A DNA stretch of 9,859 nt from Pseudomonadota bacterium (GCA_023423675.1 JAFAFD010000225.1:1-9859); one strand, 5' to 3'; numbered from the stretch's first letter, positions 1-8,796 are shown. The notes: generated by a model from the sequence alone, not told the origin. Translations and numbers: made by a program.

Positions 1-1
1 C

Positions 2-313
2 ATGAATGAACTGCTCATCCCTGACGCTGCACAACGCGACGAATCGTCCGTCGAGATGATCCGTGTGTGGATCGCCGAACGCGGGCTGCATGCTTCGTTG
101 AAGGTGGGGCTGTATGAGGATCGTCCCGACATCCAGGAAGAACGTGCGTGGGGCCGGATCCTCGCCGATGTTGCCCAGCACGTGGCCGACGCGCTGGTGA
201 CCAGCCAGGGCATGGACCGGGATGTTGCCATCGCGGCCATCAAAGCAGCATTCAATGAGGAGCTGCAGGCGCCATCCAGCGGCCGGTCCGGCGGGTTCGT
301 CGTGCGCCACTGA
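2..313 (+). CDS. DUF5076-like small conserved protein
   Basis: A 103-residue acidic protein of unknown function. The N-terminal half (MNELLIPDAAQRDE, then a helix around VEMIRVWIAERG and a strand around LHASLKVGLY) resembles the DUF5076 family as I remember it; this is recognition from memory, not a search. The middle (ILADVAQHVADALV, residues about 53-66) looks like an amphipathic helix. The C-terminus is Gly/Ser/Arg rich and probably disordered. There is no signal peptide or membrane segment, so it is probably cytoplasmic. The ATG sits one base inside the window, so the ribosome binding site and any longer start cannot be judged, although the family-like N-terminus suggests the start is right. 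It converges on the efflux operon, with a GTAG repeat cluster between the two stop codons. Nothing links it to efflux. Confidence 0.72.
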   Translation: MNELLIPDAAQRDESSVEMIRVWIAERGLHASLKVGLYEDRPDIQEERAWGRILADVAQHVADALVTSQGMDRDVAIAAIKAAFNEELQAPSSGRSGGFVVRH

Positions 314-337
314 CGAATGCATGGACGCCGCATTTCC

Positions 338-429
338 GTAGCGTCGAGCTTGCTCGACGGCTGTTGATCCACCGCGAACGGCAGCCGAGCATGGCTCGGC
401 TCTACAGTAGACCCACGCCATGCGTGGAT
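338..429. repeat. Cluster of three GTAG-headed REP (SMAG-type) hairpins
   Basis: Three short inverted repeats fill the gap between convergent stop codons. Unit 1 starts with GTAG at 338 and has a perfect 8-bp stem (CGTCGAGC 342-349 with GCTCGACG 352-359). Unit 2 is inverted: AGCCGAGC 383-390 pairs with GCTCGGCT 394-401 and ends in CTAC at 402-405. Unit 3 starts with GTAG at 407 and has CCACGC 413-418 pairing with GCGTGG 422-427. Units 1 and 2 form the head-to-head dimer typical of Stenotrophomonas GTAG elements; unit 3 belongs to a different stem subfamily (CCACGC CAT GCGTGG). Lying between converging genes, the hairpins could stop transcription from both sides or stabilise mRNA 3' ends; that role is inferred. 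Confidence 0.85.
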
Positions 430-442
430 GAACCGCCCGAGC

Positions 443-3400
443 TCACCGCCCCGCCCGAATCCTCGCCAACGCCAGATACATCGCCGGCGTCGTGTACAGC
501 GTCAGCCACTGGCTGACCAGCAACCCGCCCACAATCGCGATGCCCAGCGGTTGCCGCAGCTCCCAGCCCTCGCCATTGGCAAGCATCAGCGGCAGCGTGC
601 CCAGCAGCGCCGCCAGCGAGGTCATCAGTATCGGCCGCAGGCGAAGCCGTGCTGCGTCCATCACCGCATCCTGCGCGGTCAAGCCACGCCGCTCGCCGGC
701 CAGGGCGAAGTCCACCAGCAGGATGGTGTTCTTCATCACCACGCCCACCAGCAGGAACAAGCCAAGCAGCGCGATCAGGTTCAGTTCGTTGCCGAACACC
801 CACAGCGCCAGCAGCGCGCCGATGCCGGCCGAGGGCAGGGTGGACAGGATCACCAGCGGCTGCAGGAAGCTCTCGTAGAGAATGCCCAGCACCAGGTAGA
901 CCGCCAGCGTGGCGCCCAGCACCAGCCACAGCTGCCGCGCGCGCAGGCTGTCCAGGCCACCGGCTTCACCGGACAGCTTGGCCTGCACGGTGCGTGGCAG
1001 CATCAGCTTCGCCATCGCGGCGTTGATCGCCTGCGTGGCCTGTTCCAGGCCGACGCCCGGTGCCAGTGCGAATTCGATCCAGATCGAGGCGAACTGTTCG
1101 CTGTGGTAGATGCGGTCCGGCGCCATGCCGTAGCGCCAGCTGGCGATGGTCGACAGCGGAATGCGCTGGCCGCTGCCGTCCACGACCTGCAGGCGCGCCA
1201 GCGTGCCCGGGTCCTGGGTGTGCTTCGGGTCCAGCTCCATCACCACGCGGTACTGGTTGAGGCTGTCGTACAGGGTGGCGACCTGGCGCTGGCTGAAGGA
1301 GTTGTTGAGCATGTTGGCCACGGTCTTCAGGTCCACGCCATGGCGCGCGGCGGCCTCGCGGTCGATGTCCAGCACCACCTGGCGCATGCCGGCCTCGCCC
1401 TGAGCTTCCACATCCACCAGCTCGGGCAGGGCGCGCAGCGCGGCGCCGACCTTCGGGGCCCACTCGCGCAGCGGCGCCATGTCTGCCGACAGCAGCTGGA
1501 ACTCGTACTGGCCGCTGCTGCCGCCGCCTTCCAGGCGGATGTCCTGGTCCACCCACAGGTACAGGTTGCCGCCGGGCAGTTTGGGCAGGCGCGCGCGCAG
1601 GCGATCGATCACCTCCTGGCTGGACACTTTGCGCTCGGCCAGCGGCTTCATCTTGATCATGATGAAGGCGTTGTTGACCCCGTTGCTGCCGCCGATATAG
1701 CCGATGATGTCCTCGATGGCCGGGTCGGATAGCAGCAGCTTGCGGTAGGCATCGATCTTCGGCTGCATGGCCTGGAACGAGAGTCCGTCGTCGCCACGGG
1801 CGAAGCCGCGCAGCTGTGCGGTGTCCTGCTTGGGCACCACGCCCTTGGGCACCTGCTGGAACAACCACGCATTGAGTGCGATGACCGCCACGAAGGCCAG
1901 CAGCGGCCAGCGCAGCCGTCGCAGGCAGGCCTGCAGCGTGCGCAGGTAGGCGGCGCGCACGCGCTCGAACAGCGCGTTGCTGCCACGCTGCCAGCGCGAG
2001 GCGTGCTGCGCGTCATCGACGAACAGGCGCGCGCACAGCATCGGCACCAGACTCAGCGCAACGACCACCGACACGCTCATCGCCGCCACCAGGGTCAGCG
2101 AGAATTCGCGGAACAGGCGCTCGACGAAGTCATCCAGAAACAGGATGGAGACGAACACCACGGCCAGCGCCACGTTCATCGACAGCAGGGTGGCGCCCAC
2201 TTCGGCTGCGCCGCGCACGGCGGCCTGCCAGCGGTCGGCGCCCAGTTCGCGATGGCGGGCGATGTTTTCCAGCACCACGATGGCATCGTCCACCACCAGC
2301 ACCGCGGCCACGATCAGCGCCATCAGCGAAAGCGTGTTGAGCGAAAAGCCCATCAGCGCCACCAGCGCCAGCGTGCCGAACAGCACCACCGGGATGGCCA
2401 CGCTGGGCACCAGCGCTGCGCGCCAGTGGCCGAGGAAACCGAGTACCACCAGCACCACCAGGGCGATGGCCAGCACCAGGGTCAGTTCGGCTTCGTGCAG
2501 GGTCGCGCGGATGACCGGCGAGCGATCCATTACCAGCCGCATGTCGACGCTGGGTGGCAGCAGCGCATGCAGCTGCGGCAGCTGCGCCTGGATGGCATCG
2601 ACGGTGGCGATGATGTTCGCGCCGGGCTGGCGGCTGACGATCAGCAGCACCGCCGGGCGTTCGTTGTGGAAGCCGCTGGCGTAGCGGTCTTCCACGCCAT
2701 CGGCAACCACCGCCACATCGCCCAGGCGCAGCGTGCGGTCGTCGCTCACCTTCAGCGCCAGCGCGCGGTACTGCGCGGCCTGGCGCAGCTGCAGCGGCGC
2801 TTCCAGCTGCCACTGCTGGCGGTCGTCGCCCACCGCACCCAGCGGGCGCACCGCGTTGGCGCGGCTGATGACCTGGGCCACGTCTTCCAGTGCCAGGCCG
2901 GCGTGGTTCAGCGCATTCGGGTCCAGCGACACGCGCACCGCCGGCAGCGCACTGCCGCCCACCTGCACTTCGCCCACGCCCGGTACCTGCGACAGCTTCT
3001 GCGCCAGCACGGTGGAGGCCAGGTCGTACAGCTGGCCCGGTGGCAGCGTGTCCGAGGTCAGTGCCAGCGCCAGGATCGGCGCCTGCGAGGGGTTCACCTT
3101 GCGGTACTGCGGCATGCCCGGCATGCCGCTGGGCAGCTGCCCGCGTGCGAGGTTGATCGCCGCCTGCACCTCGCGCGCGGCCTCGTCGATATCGCGGCCG
3201 AGCACGAACTTCAGCTCCACCGAGGTCTGGCCCTGGGTGCTGGCCGAATCGATGCGCGATATGCCGGGCAGGCTGCCGAGGGCGCGTTCCAGTGGCGTGG
3301 CCACGGTGGCGGCCATCGACTCGGGCGAGGCACCGGGCAGACTGGCGCTCACTTCGATGGACGGGTAGTCCACCTGTGGCAGCGGTGCCACCGGCAGCAG

Positions 3401-3502
3401 CCGCAGCGCCAGCAGGCCGGCCAGCACCAGCGCCACCGCCAGCAGGATCGTCGCTACCGGTCGCTGCACGCAGGCCTGGGCCAGGCGTGCGATGGGGCTC
3501 AT
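443..3502 (-). CDS. smeK: RND efflux permease, MdtC/MuxC type (SmeK-like)
   Basis: A 1019-residue inner-membrane proton-driven multidrug exporter of the HAE1 RND family, close in length to E. coli MdtC (about 1025). It shows the usual two-fold layout: a first transmembrane helix near residues 14-36, a large periplasmic porter loop, TM2-6, a cytoplasmic linker, TM7, a second porter loop, and TM8-12. Proton-relay residues are present: the TM4 Asp pair D405-D406 ([11 protein letters not shown]) and the TM10 Lys K924 ([12 protein letters not shown]). [22 protein letters not shown] and LREWAPK match MdtC rather than MdtB, so it is the C-type partner of a heteromeric B/C pump. The ATG overlaps the smeJ stop (ATGA, 3499-3502) and follows a GAAGAG ribosome binding site. 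It is the last gene of the operon. In S. maltophilia SmeIJK has been linked to aminoglycoside and tetracycline tolerance and to envelope stress; that this copy does the same is inferred. Confidence 0.93.
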   Translation of the reverse strand: MSPIARLAQACVQRPVATILLAVALVLAGLLALRLLPVAPLPQVDYPSIEVSASLPGASPESMAATVATPLERALGSLPGISRIDSASTQGQTSVELKFVLGRDIDEAAREVQAAINLARGQLPSGMPGMPQYRKVNPSQAPILALALTSDTLPPGQLYDLASTVLAQKLSQVPGVGEVQVGGSALPAVRVSLDPNALNHAGLALEDVAQVISRANAVRPLGAVGDDRQQWQLEAPLQLRQAAQYRALALKVSDDRTLRLGDVAVVADGVEDRYASGFHNERPAVLLIVSRQPGANIIATVDAIQAQLPQLHALLPPSVDMRLVMDRSPVIRATLHEAELTLVLAIALVVLVVLGFLGHWRAALVPSVAIPVVLFGTLALVALMGFSLNTLSLMALIVAAVLVVDDAIVVLENIARHRELGADRWQAAVRGAAEVGATLLSMNVALAVVFVSILFLDDFVERLFREFSLTLVAAMSVSVVVALSLVPMLCARLFVDDAQHASRWQRGSNALFERVRAAYLRTLQACLRRLRWPLLAFVAVIALNAWLFQQVPKGVVPKQDTAQLRGFARGDDGLSFQAMQPKIDAYRKLLLSDPAIEDIIGYIGGSNGVNNAFIMIKMKPLAERKVSSQEVIDRLRARLPKLPGGNLYLWVDQDIRLEGGGSSGQYEFQLLSADMAPLREWAPKVGAALRALPELVDVEAQGEAGMRQVVLDIDREAAARHGVDLKTVANMLNNSFSQRQVATLYDSLNQYRVVMELDPKHTQDPGTLARLQVVDGSGQRIPLSTIASWRYGMAPDRIYHSEQFASIWIEFALAPGVGLEQATQAINAAMAKLMLPRTVQAKLSGEAGGLDSLRARQLWLVLGATLAVYLVLGILYESFLQPLVILSTLPSAGIGALLALWVFGNELNLIALLGLFLLVGVVMKNTILLVDFALAGERRGLTAQDAVMDAARLRLRPILMTSLAALLGTLPLMLANGEGWELRQPLGIAIVGGLLVSQWLTLYTTPAMYLALARIRAGR

Positions 3503-6500
3503 GCGCGCGCCTCTTCAGGCGTGGCGAGGGTGGCCGAGCGCCGGCGCTGCAGGCGGTCGAAGGCCAGGTAGATCACCGGCGTGGTGAACAGGGTCAGCAC
3601 CTGGCTGACCAGCAGGCCACCGACCATCACCCAGCCCAGCGGCTGCCGCAGTTCCGCGCCCGAACCACTGGCCAGCATCAGCGGCACCGCGCCGAACAGC
3701 GCGGCCAGCGTGGTCATCAGGATCGGACGGAAGCGCAGCAGCGCCGCCTGGTGGATCGCCTCGCGCGGGGTCATGCCACGCGTGCGCTGCGCGTCCAGCG
3801 CGAAGTCGATCATCATGATCGCGTTCTTCTTCACCAGGCCGATCAGCAGCACGATGCCGATCACCGCGATCAGGTCCAGGCTGCGTCCGCTCACCCAGAG
3901 TGCAGCCAGCGCACCCACCGTGGCCGAGGGCAGGGTGGAGAGGATGGTGATCGGGTGCACGAAGCTCTCGTAGAGCACGCCCAGCACGATGTACATCACC
4001 ACCACCGCGGCCAGGATCAGCCACAGCGTGGACGACAGCGAACTGCTGAACGCCGCCGCCGCACCCTGCAGGCGCAGTTCGATGCTTTCGGGCAGGGCGA
4101 TCTGCGTGCGCGCCGCTTCCACGGCGGCGGTGGCTTCGCCCAGCGATGCCCCCGGTGCCAGGTTGAACGACAGCGTGGCCGCCGGGAACTGGCCGACATG
4201 GTTGCGCAGCAGGGCCGCCGGGCCCAGTTCCACCCGCGCCACCGCGCCCAGCGGCACGGTCTGGCCATCGCTGTTGCGCACGCGCAGGCCGCTGATGGCA
4301 TCGGGCCCGGGCTGGCGCGACGGATCGGCTTCCAGCACCACGCGGTACTGGCTGGCCTGGGTGAAGATGGTGGAGATCTGACGCTGCCCGTAGGCGTCGT
4401 ACAGCGCATCGGCCACGGCTTCCACGCTCACGTTCAGGCGCGCGGCTGCATCGCGGTCGATGTTCACCCGCGCCTGTCGGCCCTGCATCTGCAGGTCGCT
4501 GGCCACATCGCGCAGCGCCGGCTGCTGGCGCAGCGCCTGCAGCAGCTTCGGCGTCCAGGTTTCCAGCGTCTGCTGTTCCGGCGTGGTCAGGGTGAACTGG
4601 TACTGGTTGCGGCTGATGCGGTCTTCGATGCCCAGCTCCTGCACTGGCTGCAGGTACAGGGTGATGCCGGGAATCTTCGATACGCGCTGCTGCAGCCGTT
4701 CCATCACCACGGCGGCGCCGTCGCGGTCGCCATGCGGCTTCAGTTCGATCAGCAGGCGGCCGGTGTTGAGCGTGGCGTTGTTGCCATCCACGCCGATGTA
4801 GGACGACACGCTGGCCACCGCCTCGTCGGCTTCGATGGCCGCCGCCAGCGCCTGCTGGCGCTCGCGCATGGCCTGGAACGAGATCGCCTGCGGGGCCTCG
4901 CTGATGCCCTGCACCAGGCCGGCATCCTGCACCGGGAAGAAGCCCTTGGGCACGGCGAAGTACAGCGCCACGGTCAGCGCCAGCGTGGCGACGGTGGCCA
5001 GCAGCATCAGCGGCTGGCGCTGCAGCACCCACTGCAGCTGGCGGTCGTAGACTGCGATGATGCGGTCGAAGACATCCTGTTTCGGCGTCGGAGCCCTGGC
5101 GGGATCCGACCCCTGGGCCGGGGTCAGATCCCCTTGGGGCTCTGACCCCTTCGCATGCGGCTTGAGGAAGCGCGCACACAGCATCGGCGTCAGCGTCAGC
5201 GACACCAGCAGCGAAATGCCGATCGCCACCGCCAGCGTCACCGCGAACTCATGGAACAGCGCGCCCACCAGGTCGGCCATGAACAGCAGCGGGATCAGCA
5301 CCGCGATCAGCGAAACAGTGAGCGAGACCAGGGTGAAGCCGATCTCGGCCGCGCCCTTCAGCGCCGCCTCGCGCGGGCTCTCGCCTTCTTCCAGGTGGCG
5401 GGCGATGTTCTCCAGCATCACGATGGCATCGTCCACCACGAAGCCGGTGGCGATGGTCAGCGCCATCAGCGTGAGGTTGTTGAGCGAGTAGCCGGCCAGC
5501 AGCATCACCGCGAACGTGCCGATCAGCGACAGCGGCACCGCCACGCTGGGAATGAGCGTGGCCGGCAGGTTGCGCAGGAACACCCAGGTGACCAGCACCA
5601 CCAGACCGATGGCCAGCACCAGTTCCTTCTGCACGCCGCGCACGGAGGCGCGGATCGATTCGGTGCGGTCGCTCAGCACGTTCATCTGCACGCCGGCCGG
5701 CAGCGTAGCCTGCAGCTGCGGCAGCAGCGTGCGCACCTGCTCGACCACGGCGATCACGTTCGCGCCGGGCTGGCGCTGGATGTTCACCAGCACCGCCGGC
5801 GTGGTGCCGCTCCAGGCGGCCAGCTGGCGGTTCTCGGCACCATCGGTAATGGTCGCCACGTCACCCAGGCGCAGCGGCGCGCCTTCGCGCCAGGCCAGCA
5901 CCAGGGAGCGGTACTCATCGACGCTGCGCATCTGGTCGTTGGCATCGAGCATCACCGCGCGGATCGGGCCATCGAAACTGCCCTTGGGCAGGTTGACGTT
6001 GGCTGCGGCAATCGCGGTGCGGATGTGGTCCATGCCCAGGTTGTTCGCGGCCAGCGCAGCCGGGTTCACCTGGATGCGCACCGCAGGCCGCTGGCCACCG
6101 GCCAGGCTGACCAAGCCGACGCCGGGCAGCTGCGCCAGGCGCTGCGCGATGCGCGTATCCACCAGGTCGTGCACCTGCGGCAGCGCCAGCGCCTGCGAGG
6201 TCACCGCCAGGGTGAGGATGGGCGTATCGGCCGGGTTGACCTTGCGGTACACCGGCGGCACCGGCAGATCGCCGGGCAGGAAGCTGCCAGCAGCGTTGAT
6301 GGCCGCCTGCACGTCCTGCTCGGCCACGCCCAGAGACACATCCAGGCCGAACTGCAGGGTGATGACCGAGGCGCCGCCGGAACTGGTGGACGACAGCTGC
6401 TTCAGGCCGGGAATCTGCCCGAGCTGGCGTTCCAGCGGCGCGGTGATGGTGCGCGTGGTCAGTTCCGGGCTGGCGCCCGGGTACAGCGTGGTGATCTGGA

Positions 6501-6633
6501 TGATCGGGTAATCGACCTGCGGCAGCGCCGCCACCGGCAGCAGGCGGTAGGCCAGCACGCCGGACAGCAGCAGCGCCACCATCAGCAGGGTGGTGGCGAC
6601 CGGGCGCAGGATGAACGGGCGCGACAGGTTCAT
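3499..6633 (-). CDS. smeJ: RND efflux permease, MdtB/MuxB type (SmeJ-like)
   Basis: A 1044-residue inner-membrane RND permease. It resembles Mdt[13 protein letters not shown] at the N-terminus, PKGFFPVQD after TM7, the [14 protein letters not shown] segment and RNQYQFTL in the second porter domain. The TM4 Asp pair is D401-D402 ([11 protein letters not shown]) and the TM10 Lys is K936 ([11 protein letters not shown]), so the proton relay is intact. With the MdtC-type product of the next gene it should form a mixed trimer, as shown for E. coli MdtBC, docking to the SmeI adaptor. Its ATG overlaps the adaptor stop (6630-6633) and its stop overlaps the next ATG, so the three genes are probably translationally coupled. 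The linker after TM6 (about residues 495-520) is longer than in E. coli MdtB by roughly 14 residues and is Gly/Ser/Pro/Gln/Asp rich. That stretch is encoded by a palindromic repeat (see 5101-5149). No frameshift results. Confidence 0.94.
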   Translation of the reverse strand: MNLSRPFILRPVATTLLMVALLLSGVLAYRLLPVAALPQVDYPIIQITTLYPGASPELTTRTITAPLERQLGQIPGLKQLSSTSSGGASVITLQFGLDVSLGVAEQDVQAAINAAGSFLPGDLPVPPVYRKVNPADTPILTLAVTSQALALPQVHDLVDTRIAQRLAQLPGVGLVSLAGGQRPAVRIQVNPAALAANNLGMDHIRTAIAAANVNLPKGSFDGPIRAVMLDANDQMRSVDEYRSLVLAWREGAPLRLGDVATITDGAENRQLAAWSGTTPAVLVNIQRQPGANVIAVVEQVRTLLPQLQATLPAGVQMNVLSDRTESIRASVRGVQKELVLAIGLVVLVTWVFLRNLPATLIPSVAVPLSLIGTFAVMLLAGYSLNNLTLMALTIATGFVVDDAIVMLENIARHLEEGESPREAALKGAAEIGFTLVSLTVSLIAVLIPLLFMADLVGALFHEFAVTLAVAIGISLLVSLTLTPMLCARFLKPHAKGSEPQGDLTPAQGSDPARAPTPKQDVFDRIIAVYDRQLQWVLQRQPLMLLATVATLALTVALYFAVPKGFFPVQDAGLVQGISEAPQAISFQAMRERQQALAAAIEADEAVASVSSYIGVDGNNATLNTGRLLIELKPHGDRDGAAVVMERLQQRVSKIPGITLYLQPVQELGIEDRISRNQYQFTLTTPEQQTLETWTPKLLQALRQQPALRDVASDLQMQGRQARVNIDRDAAARLNVSVEAVADALYDAYGQRQISTIFTQASQYRVVLEADPSRQPGPDAISGLRVRNSDGQTVPLGAVARVELGPAALLRNHVGQFPAATLSFNLAPGASLGEATAAVEAARTQIALPESIELRLQGAAAAFSSSLSSTLWLILAAVVVMYIVLGVLYESFVHPITILSTLPSATVGALAALWVSGRSLDLIAVIGIVLLIGLVKKNAIMMIDFALDAQRTRGMTPREAIHQAALLRFRPILMTTLAALFGAVPLMLASGSGAELRQPLGWVMVGGLLVSQVLTLFTTPVIYLAFDRLQRRRSATLATPEEARA
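5101..5149. repeat. Three-arm palindromic repeat translated within smeJ
   Basis: Three alternating copies of one 13-14 bp arm lie back to back inside the gene. Arm 1 is GGGATCCGACCCC (5101-5113), arm 2 is GGGGTCAGATCCCC (5120-5133) and arm 3 is GGGGCTCTGACCCC (5136-5149). Arm 1 matches the reverse complement of arm 2 at 12 of 13 bases, and arm 3 matches it at 13 of 14. They can form two mutually exclusive hairpins with loops of 6 and 2 nt. On the coding strand they specify residues 495-511 ([17 protein letters not shown]), so opposite arms give GSEP/GSDP and GDLTP. From memory, GGGTCAGATCC-type palindromes are dispersed in Stenotrophomonas and Xanthomonas genomes; that this is one is an inference. 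Confidence 0.8.
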
Positions 6634-7817
6634 GCGCCGGCCTTGGCCGCCTTCGCTGCAGCAGCGGGCTGTTCGGCCACGATCTCCACGGCGGTACCGT
6701 CTTCCAGGCCATCGATGCCTTCGATCACCACCTGGTCGCCGGCCTGCAGGCCGGAACGCACGGCCACGCGGCCCTCATCGGCCGGGCCCAGCACCACGGT
6801 GCGGCGCTGCGCCTTGTTGTCCTTGTCGACGATGTGCACGTAGTTGCCCTGGCTGCCGAACTGCACGGCGGCATCGGGAATCAGCAGTGCCGGCTGTTCG
6901 CCCAGCTGCAGGCGCACGTTGACGAACTGGTTGGGGAACAGCGCCAGGCCGGCGTTGTCGAACTGCGCGCGCAGTTTCAGCGTGCCGGTGGCGGTGTCGA
7001 TGCGGTTGTCGACGCTGGACAGCGTGCCCTGCGCCAGCGCCTTGCTTTCGCCACGGTCCCAGGCTTCCACCGGCAGGCCGGCCTGGGCCTGCACGGCATC
7101 CAGCAGGGCCGGCAGTTCCGGCTCGGGCACGGTGAACAGCACGCTGATCGGTGCAGTCTGTGCCAGGGTCACCAGGCCTTCGGTATCGCTGGCATGCACC
7201 AGGTTGCCGACATCGAGGCGGCGCAGGCCGACGCGGCCGCTGACCGGCGCGGTGATGCGGGTGTACTGCAGCTGCAGGCGCGCTTCATCCACCGATGCCT
7301 GATCGCTGATGCGGCGGCCCTGCAGCTGCCGCACCTTGCTCTGCTGGTCGCTCAGTTCCTGCCCGGACACGTAGTTCTGCTTCTGCAGTTCGCGGTAGCG
7401 CTGCAGCTGGCGCTCGGCATTCTCGAGTTCCGCCAGGTTCTGCTGCTGGGTGCCCTGCGCCTGCGCCAGCTTCACTTCATAGGGGCGCGGGTCGATCTGC
7501 GCGAGCAGGTCGCCGGCCTTCACCTGCTGGCCTTCCTGGAAGTGCAGGCGCAGCAGCTCGCCATCGACGCGGCTGCGCACCACCACGCTGTGCAGCGGGG
7601 TGACGGTGCCGACGGCCTTCAGGCGCAGCTGCAGCGGTTCGGCACTGGCACGGGCCACGCGCACCGGCACGGTCTTGCCCGGGCCTGCGGCCGCGGTTGC
7701 CTCGGCGCGCGGCCAGGCCCACCAGGCCACCAGACCGGCCACGATGATGACGACGGGAACCGCCCACCAGCGGCGGGAACGGGGCGGAGTGCTACGGGAC
7801 GGCTCAACAGCGGACAT
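6630..7817 (-). CDS. smeI: RND periplasmic adaptor (membrane fusion protein), MdtA/MuxA type (SmeI-like)
   Basis: A 395-residue adaptor that should join the SmeJK permease to an outer-membrane channel. Residues 17-36 ([20 protein letters not shown]) form one N-terminal membrane anchor; no lipobox Cys is seen, so it is probably held by an uncleaved signal anchor. A barrel-sandwich (lipoyl-like) half lies at about 77-110 ([20 protein letters not shown]), an alpha-hairpin coiled coil at about 113-183 rich in Gln/Leu/Arg, then the second lipoyl half ([18 protein letters not shown], 188-205), a beta-barrel and a membrane-proximal domain. The [13 protein letters not shown] segment is typical of MdtA. 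The frame is open for 51 codons further upstream, but I chose the ATG at 7817: an AGGA lies 6 nt before it and the extra residues are Pro/Arg-rich with no domain. It is the first gene of the operon, followed by two permeases and no outer-membrane factor. Confidence 0.92.
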   Translation of the reverse strand: MSAVEPSRSTPPRSRRWWAVPVVIIVAGLVAWWAWPRAEATAAAGPGKTVPVRVARASAEPLQLRLKAVGTVTPLHSVVVRSRVDGELLRLHFQEGQQVKAGDLLAQIDPRPYEVKLAQAQGTQQQNLAELENAERQLQRYRELQKQNYVSGQELSDQQSKVRQLQGRRISDQASVDEARLQLQYTRITAPVSGRVGLRRLDVGNLVHASDTEGLVTLAQTAPISVLFTVPEPELPALLDAVQAQAGLPVEAWDRGESKALAQGTLSSVDNRIDTATGTLKLRAQFDNAGLALFPNQFVNVRLQLGEQPALLIPDAAVQFGSQGNYVHIVDKDNKAQRRTVVLGPADEGRVAVRSGLQAGDQVVIEGIDGLEDGTAVEIVAEQPAAAAKAAKAGA

Positions 7818-7830
7818 GGGGCATCCTGCG

Positions 7831-7848
7831 CCCTGCGCACGCGCAGGG
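7831..7848 (-). promoter_or_regulatory. Perfect hairpin in the smeI leader next to the ribosome binding site
   Basis: CCCTGCGC (7831-7838) and GCGCAGGG (7841-7848) form a perfect 8-bp stem with a 2-nt loop. It ends 13 nt before the smeI ATG. In the mRNA the second arm is followed directly by CGCAGGA, which contains the AGGA ribosome binding site, so the first arm (CCUGCG) could pair with either copy of CGCAGG. Seen directly: the inverted repeat and the repeated CGCAGG. Inferred: an effect on translation. Confidence 0.4.
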
Positions 7849-7959
7849 ACATGTACGCCCGTTCGCGCATCACGCGCAGCGGGCAACGGGGGAGGGGAGT
7901 GTCTGGCGGGACCGCGACGCGGTGTGGCTGGATGCCGTCGCGCGGGCGACGGGGCGTCA

Positions 7960-7988
7960 ATGGTAGCCAATCAGCCCGGCGATTGCCG
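7960..7988 (-). promoter_or_regulatory. Weak candidate promoter for smeIJK
   Basis: Reading leftwards, TACCAT (7965-7960) could serve as a -10 box, with CGGCAA (7988-7983) at 17-bp spacing as a very poor -35. Transcription would begin near 7953 and leave a GC-rich leader of about 135 nt. A weak -35 would fit a pump gene that needs an activator. I see no better promoter between 7818 and 8010. The rest of that stretch holds no gene; the inverted repeats at 7831-7848 and 7988-8005 are listed separately. Confidence 0.22.
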
Positions 7989-8005
7989 CATGACCAAGGT
8001 CATGC
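7988..8005. promoter_or_regulatory. Perfect inverted repeat upstream of smeI, possible operator
   Basis: GCATGACC (7988-7995) and GGTCATGC (7998-8005) are perfect 8-bp arms around AA. The site lies about 170 bp upstream of the smeI start, at or just upstream of the weak candidate -35. It sits outside the neighbouring GTAG repeat, which begins at 8011-8018. The size and two-fold symmetry suit a dimeric regulator. It does not resemble the BaeR box that controls mdtABC in E. coli, and no regulator gene lies beside the operon. The function is inferred. Confidence 0.4.
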
Positions 8006-8010
8006 CTGAC

Positions 8011-8086
8011 CGCTCTTGTAGGGTCGAGCCATGCTCGACTGCTTCTGCCAGGAACAGTCGAGCATGGCTCGACTCTACAAAGAGCG
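8011..8086. repeat. GTAG-headed REP dimer (SMAG-type) abutting the TRIC gene stop
   Basis: A head-to-head dimer. The left unit runs from GTAG (8018-8021) with stem GTCGAGC 8023-8029 / GCTCGAC 8033-8039. The right unit has stem AGTCGAGC 8056-8063 / GCTCGACT 8067-8074 and ends in CTAC (8075-8078). Outer arms CGCTCT (8011-8016) and AGAGCG (8081-8086) extend the symmetry, so the whole element could fold as one long stem. Its right edge is one base from the TRIC stop codon (8088-8090). It separates the TRIC gene from smeI, both read leftwards, and probably ends or shields the TRIC transcript. Confidence 0.85.
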
Positions 8087-8087
8087 A

Positions 8088-8705
8088 TCAATGCACTTCG
8101 TCGTGGTACACGAACTTGGGCATTTCCCAGCGGTAATGGATCGCCAGCAGGCGCAGCGCGAAGCCACCGCCCAGGCAGCACAGGATCGCCGTGGCATCGG
8201 CCACACCCCAGTGCAGCAGCAACAGATACACCGCGCCGGTCAGCAGCGAGATGATCGCGTACAGCTCCTTCTGGAAGATCAGCGGCACCTCGTTGCAGAG
8301 GATGTCGCGCAGCACGCCGCCGAAGGCGCCGGTGAGCATGCCGGCGATCAGCACGATGGGCATCGCATGGCCGGCCTCGCGCGCGATCGAGCAGCCGATC
8401 AGGGTGAAGGCGATCAGGCCCAGGCCATCGAGCACCAGGAAGGTGCGGCGGAAATGGTGCATCCAGCGCGCCACCCAGGTGGCGATCAGCGCCGCGCACA
8501 CGGTGAAGCCCAGGTACTCGGGGTGCTTCACCCAGCCCAGCGGGTAATGGCCGAGCAGGATGTCGCGCAGCGAACCGCCGCCGAGGGCGGTGACGCAGGC
8601 GATCATGACCACGCCGAACAGGTCCATGCGGCGGCGGCCGGCGGACAGCGCACCGGTCATGGCTTCGGCGGAAATGGCAACGAGATAGATGATGGACAGC
8701 AGCAT
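8088..8705 (-). CDS. TRIC / UPF0126 family membrane channel (YicG/YadS-like)
   Basis: A 205-residue inner-membrane protein with about seven hydrophobic helices, the usual length and fold of the prokaryotic TRIC (formerly UPF0126) family. The family's internal duplication is visible: TALGGGSLRDILLG (residues 39-52) and GAFGGVLRDILCNEVP (126-141) are equivalent Gly-rich helix breaks followed by Arg-Asp. Family members form trimeric cation-permeable channels; the natural substrate in bacteria is not settled. The frame is open for 73 codons upstream, but those run through the riboswitch; the ATG at 8705 starts directly with the first membrane helix and has GGAG 8 nt before it. The mRNA leader contains a tandem glycine riboswitch, so the gene is probably switched by glycine and may act in glycine movement or in ion balance coupled to it. 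That link is inference from the leader. Confidence 0.92.
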   Translation of the reverse strand: MLLSIIYLVAISAEAMTGALSAGRRRMDLFGVVMIACVTALGGGSLRDILLGHYPLGWVKHPEYLGFTVCAALIATWVARWMHHFRRTFLVLDGLGLIAFTLIGCSIAREAGHAMPIVLIAGMLTGAFGGVLRDILCNEVPLIFQKELYAIISLLTGAVYLLLLHWGVADATAILCCLGGGFALRLLAIHYRWEMPKFVYHDEVH

Positions 8706-8796
8706 GGGACAGGCTCCGGGCGCGGTGGGGCCGGCCATGCGCGTATACCGCCACTGCCTGCGCAATGACGGGATGACGATGACCGGTGCCGCTCCC
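8706..8796 (-). promoter_or_regulatory. Expression platform between riboswitch and TRIC start codon
   Basis: A 91-nt stretch between the aptamer and the ATG. I see no hairpin followed by a U-run, so a transcription terminator is unlikely and control is more likely at translation. In the mRNA, CUGUCC (8712-8707), lying between the GGAG ribosome binding site and the AUG, is complementary to GGACAG (8803-8798) at the 3' end of the second aptamer. In that pairing the start site would be masked; glycine-driven closure of the aptamer base stem would release it. The complementarity is seen; the switch is inferred. Confidence 0.4.

Noticed and set aside
966..1868. Minus-strand frame overlapping the MdtC-type gene in another phase
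   Set aside because: Arg/Gly/Pro/Ala-rich low-complexity product fully contained within a clearly real gene.
3292..5145. Long open frame on the + strand opposite the permease genes (also 2003-3571 and 5155-6843)
   Set aside because: These antisense frames are His/Gln/Arg rich, match no family and mirror the codon structure of the RND genes, a common artefact in high-GC DNA.
5101..5149. Frameshift or pseudogene in smeJ caused by the repeat
   Set aside because: The frame continues unbroken through the repeat into conserved [10 protein letters not shown] and PKGFFPVQD segments; the gene is intact.
7818..7970. Longer start for the adaptor, adding 51 residues
   Set aside because: The extra N-terminus is Pro/Arg/Ala rich with no domain and would place a long tail before the membrane anchor; the ATG at 7817 has a good AGGA site.
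7975..8010. Sigma-E type promoter for smeIJK
   Set aside because: I looked for a GAACTT-like -35 with a TCTGA-like -10 because SmeIJK is linked to envelope stress, but only poor matches are present.
8706..8796. Intrinsic terminator in the riboswitch expression platform
   Set aside because: GC-rich short inverted pieces such as GGCCGGCC exist, but none is followed by a U-run.
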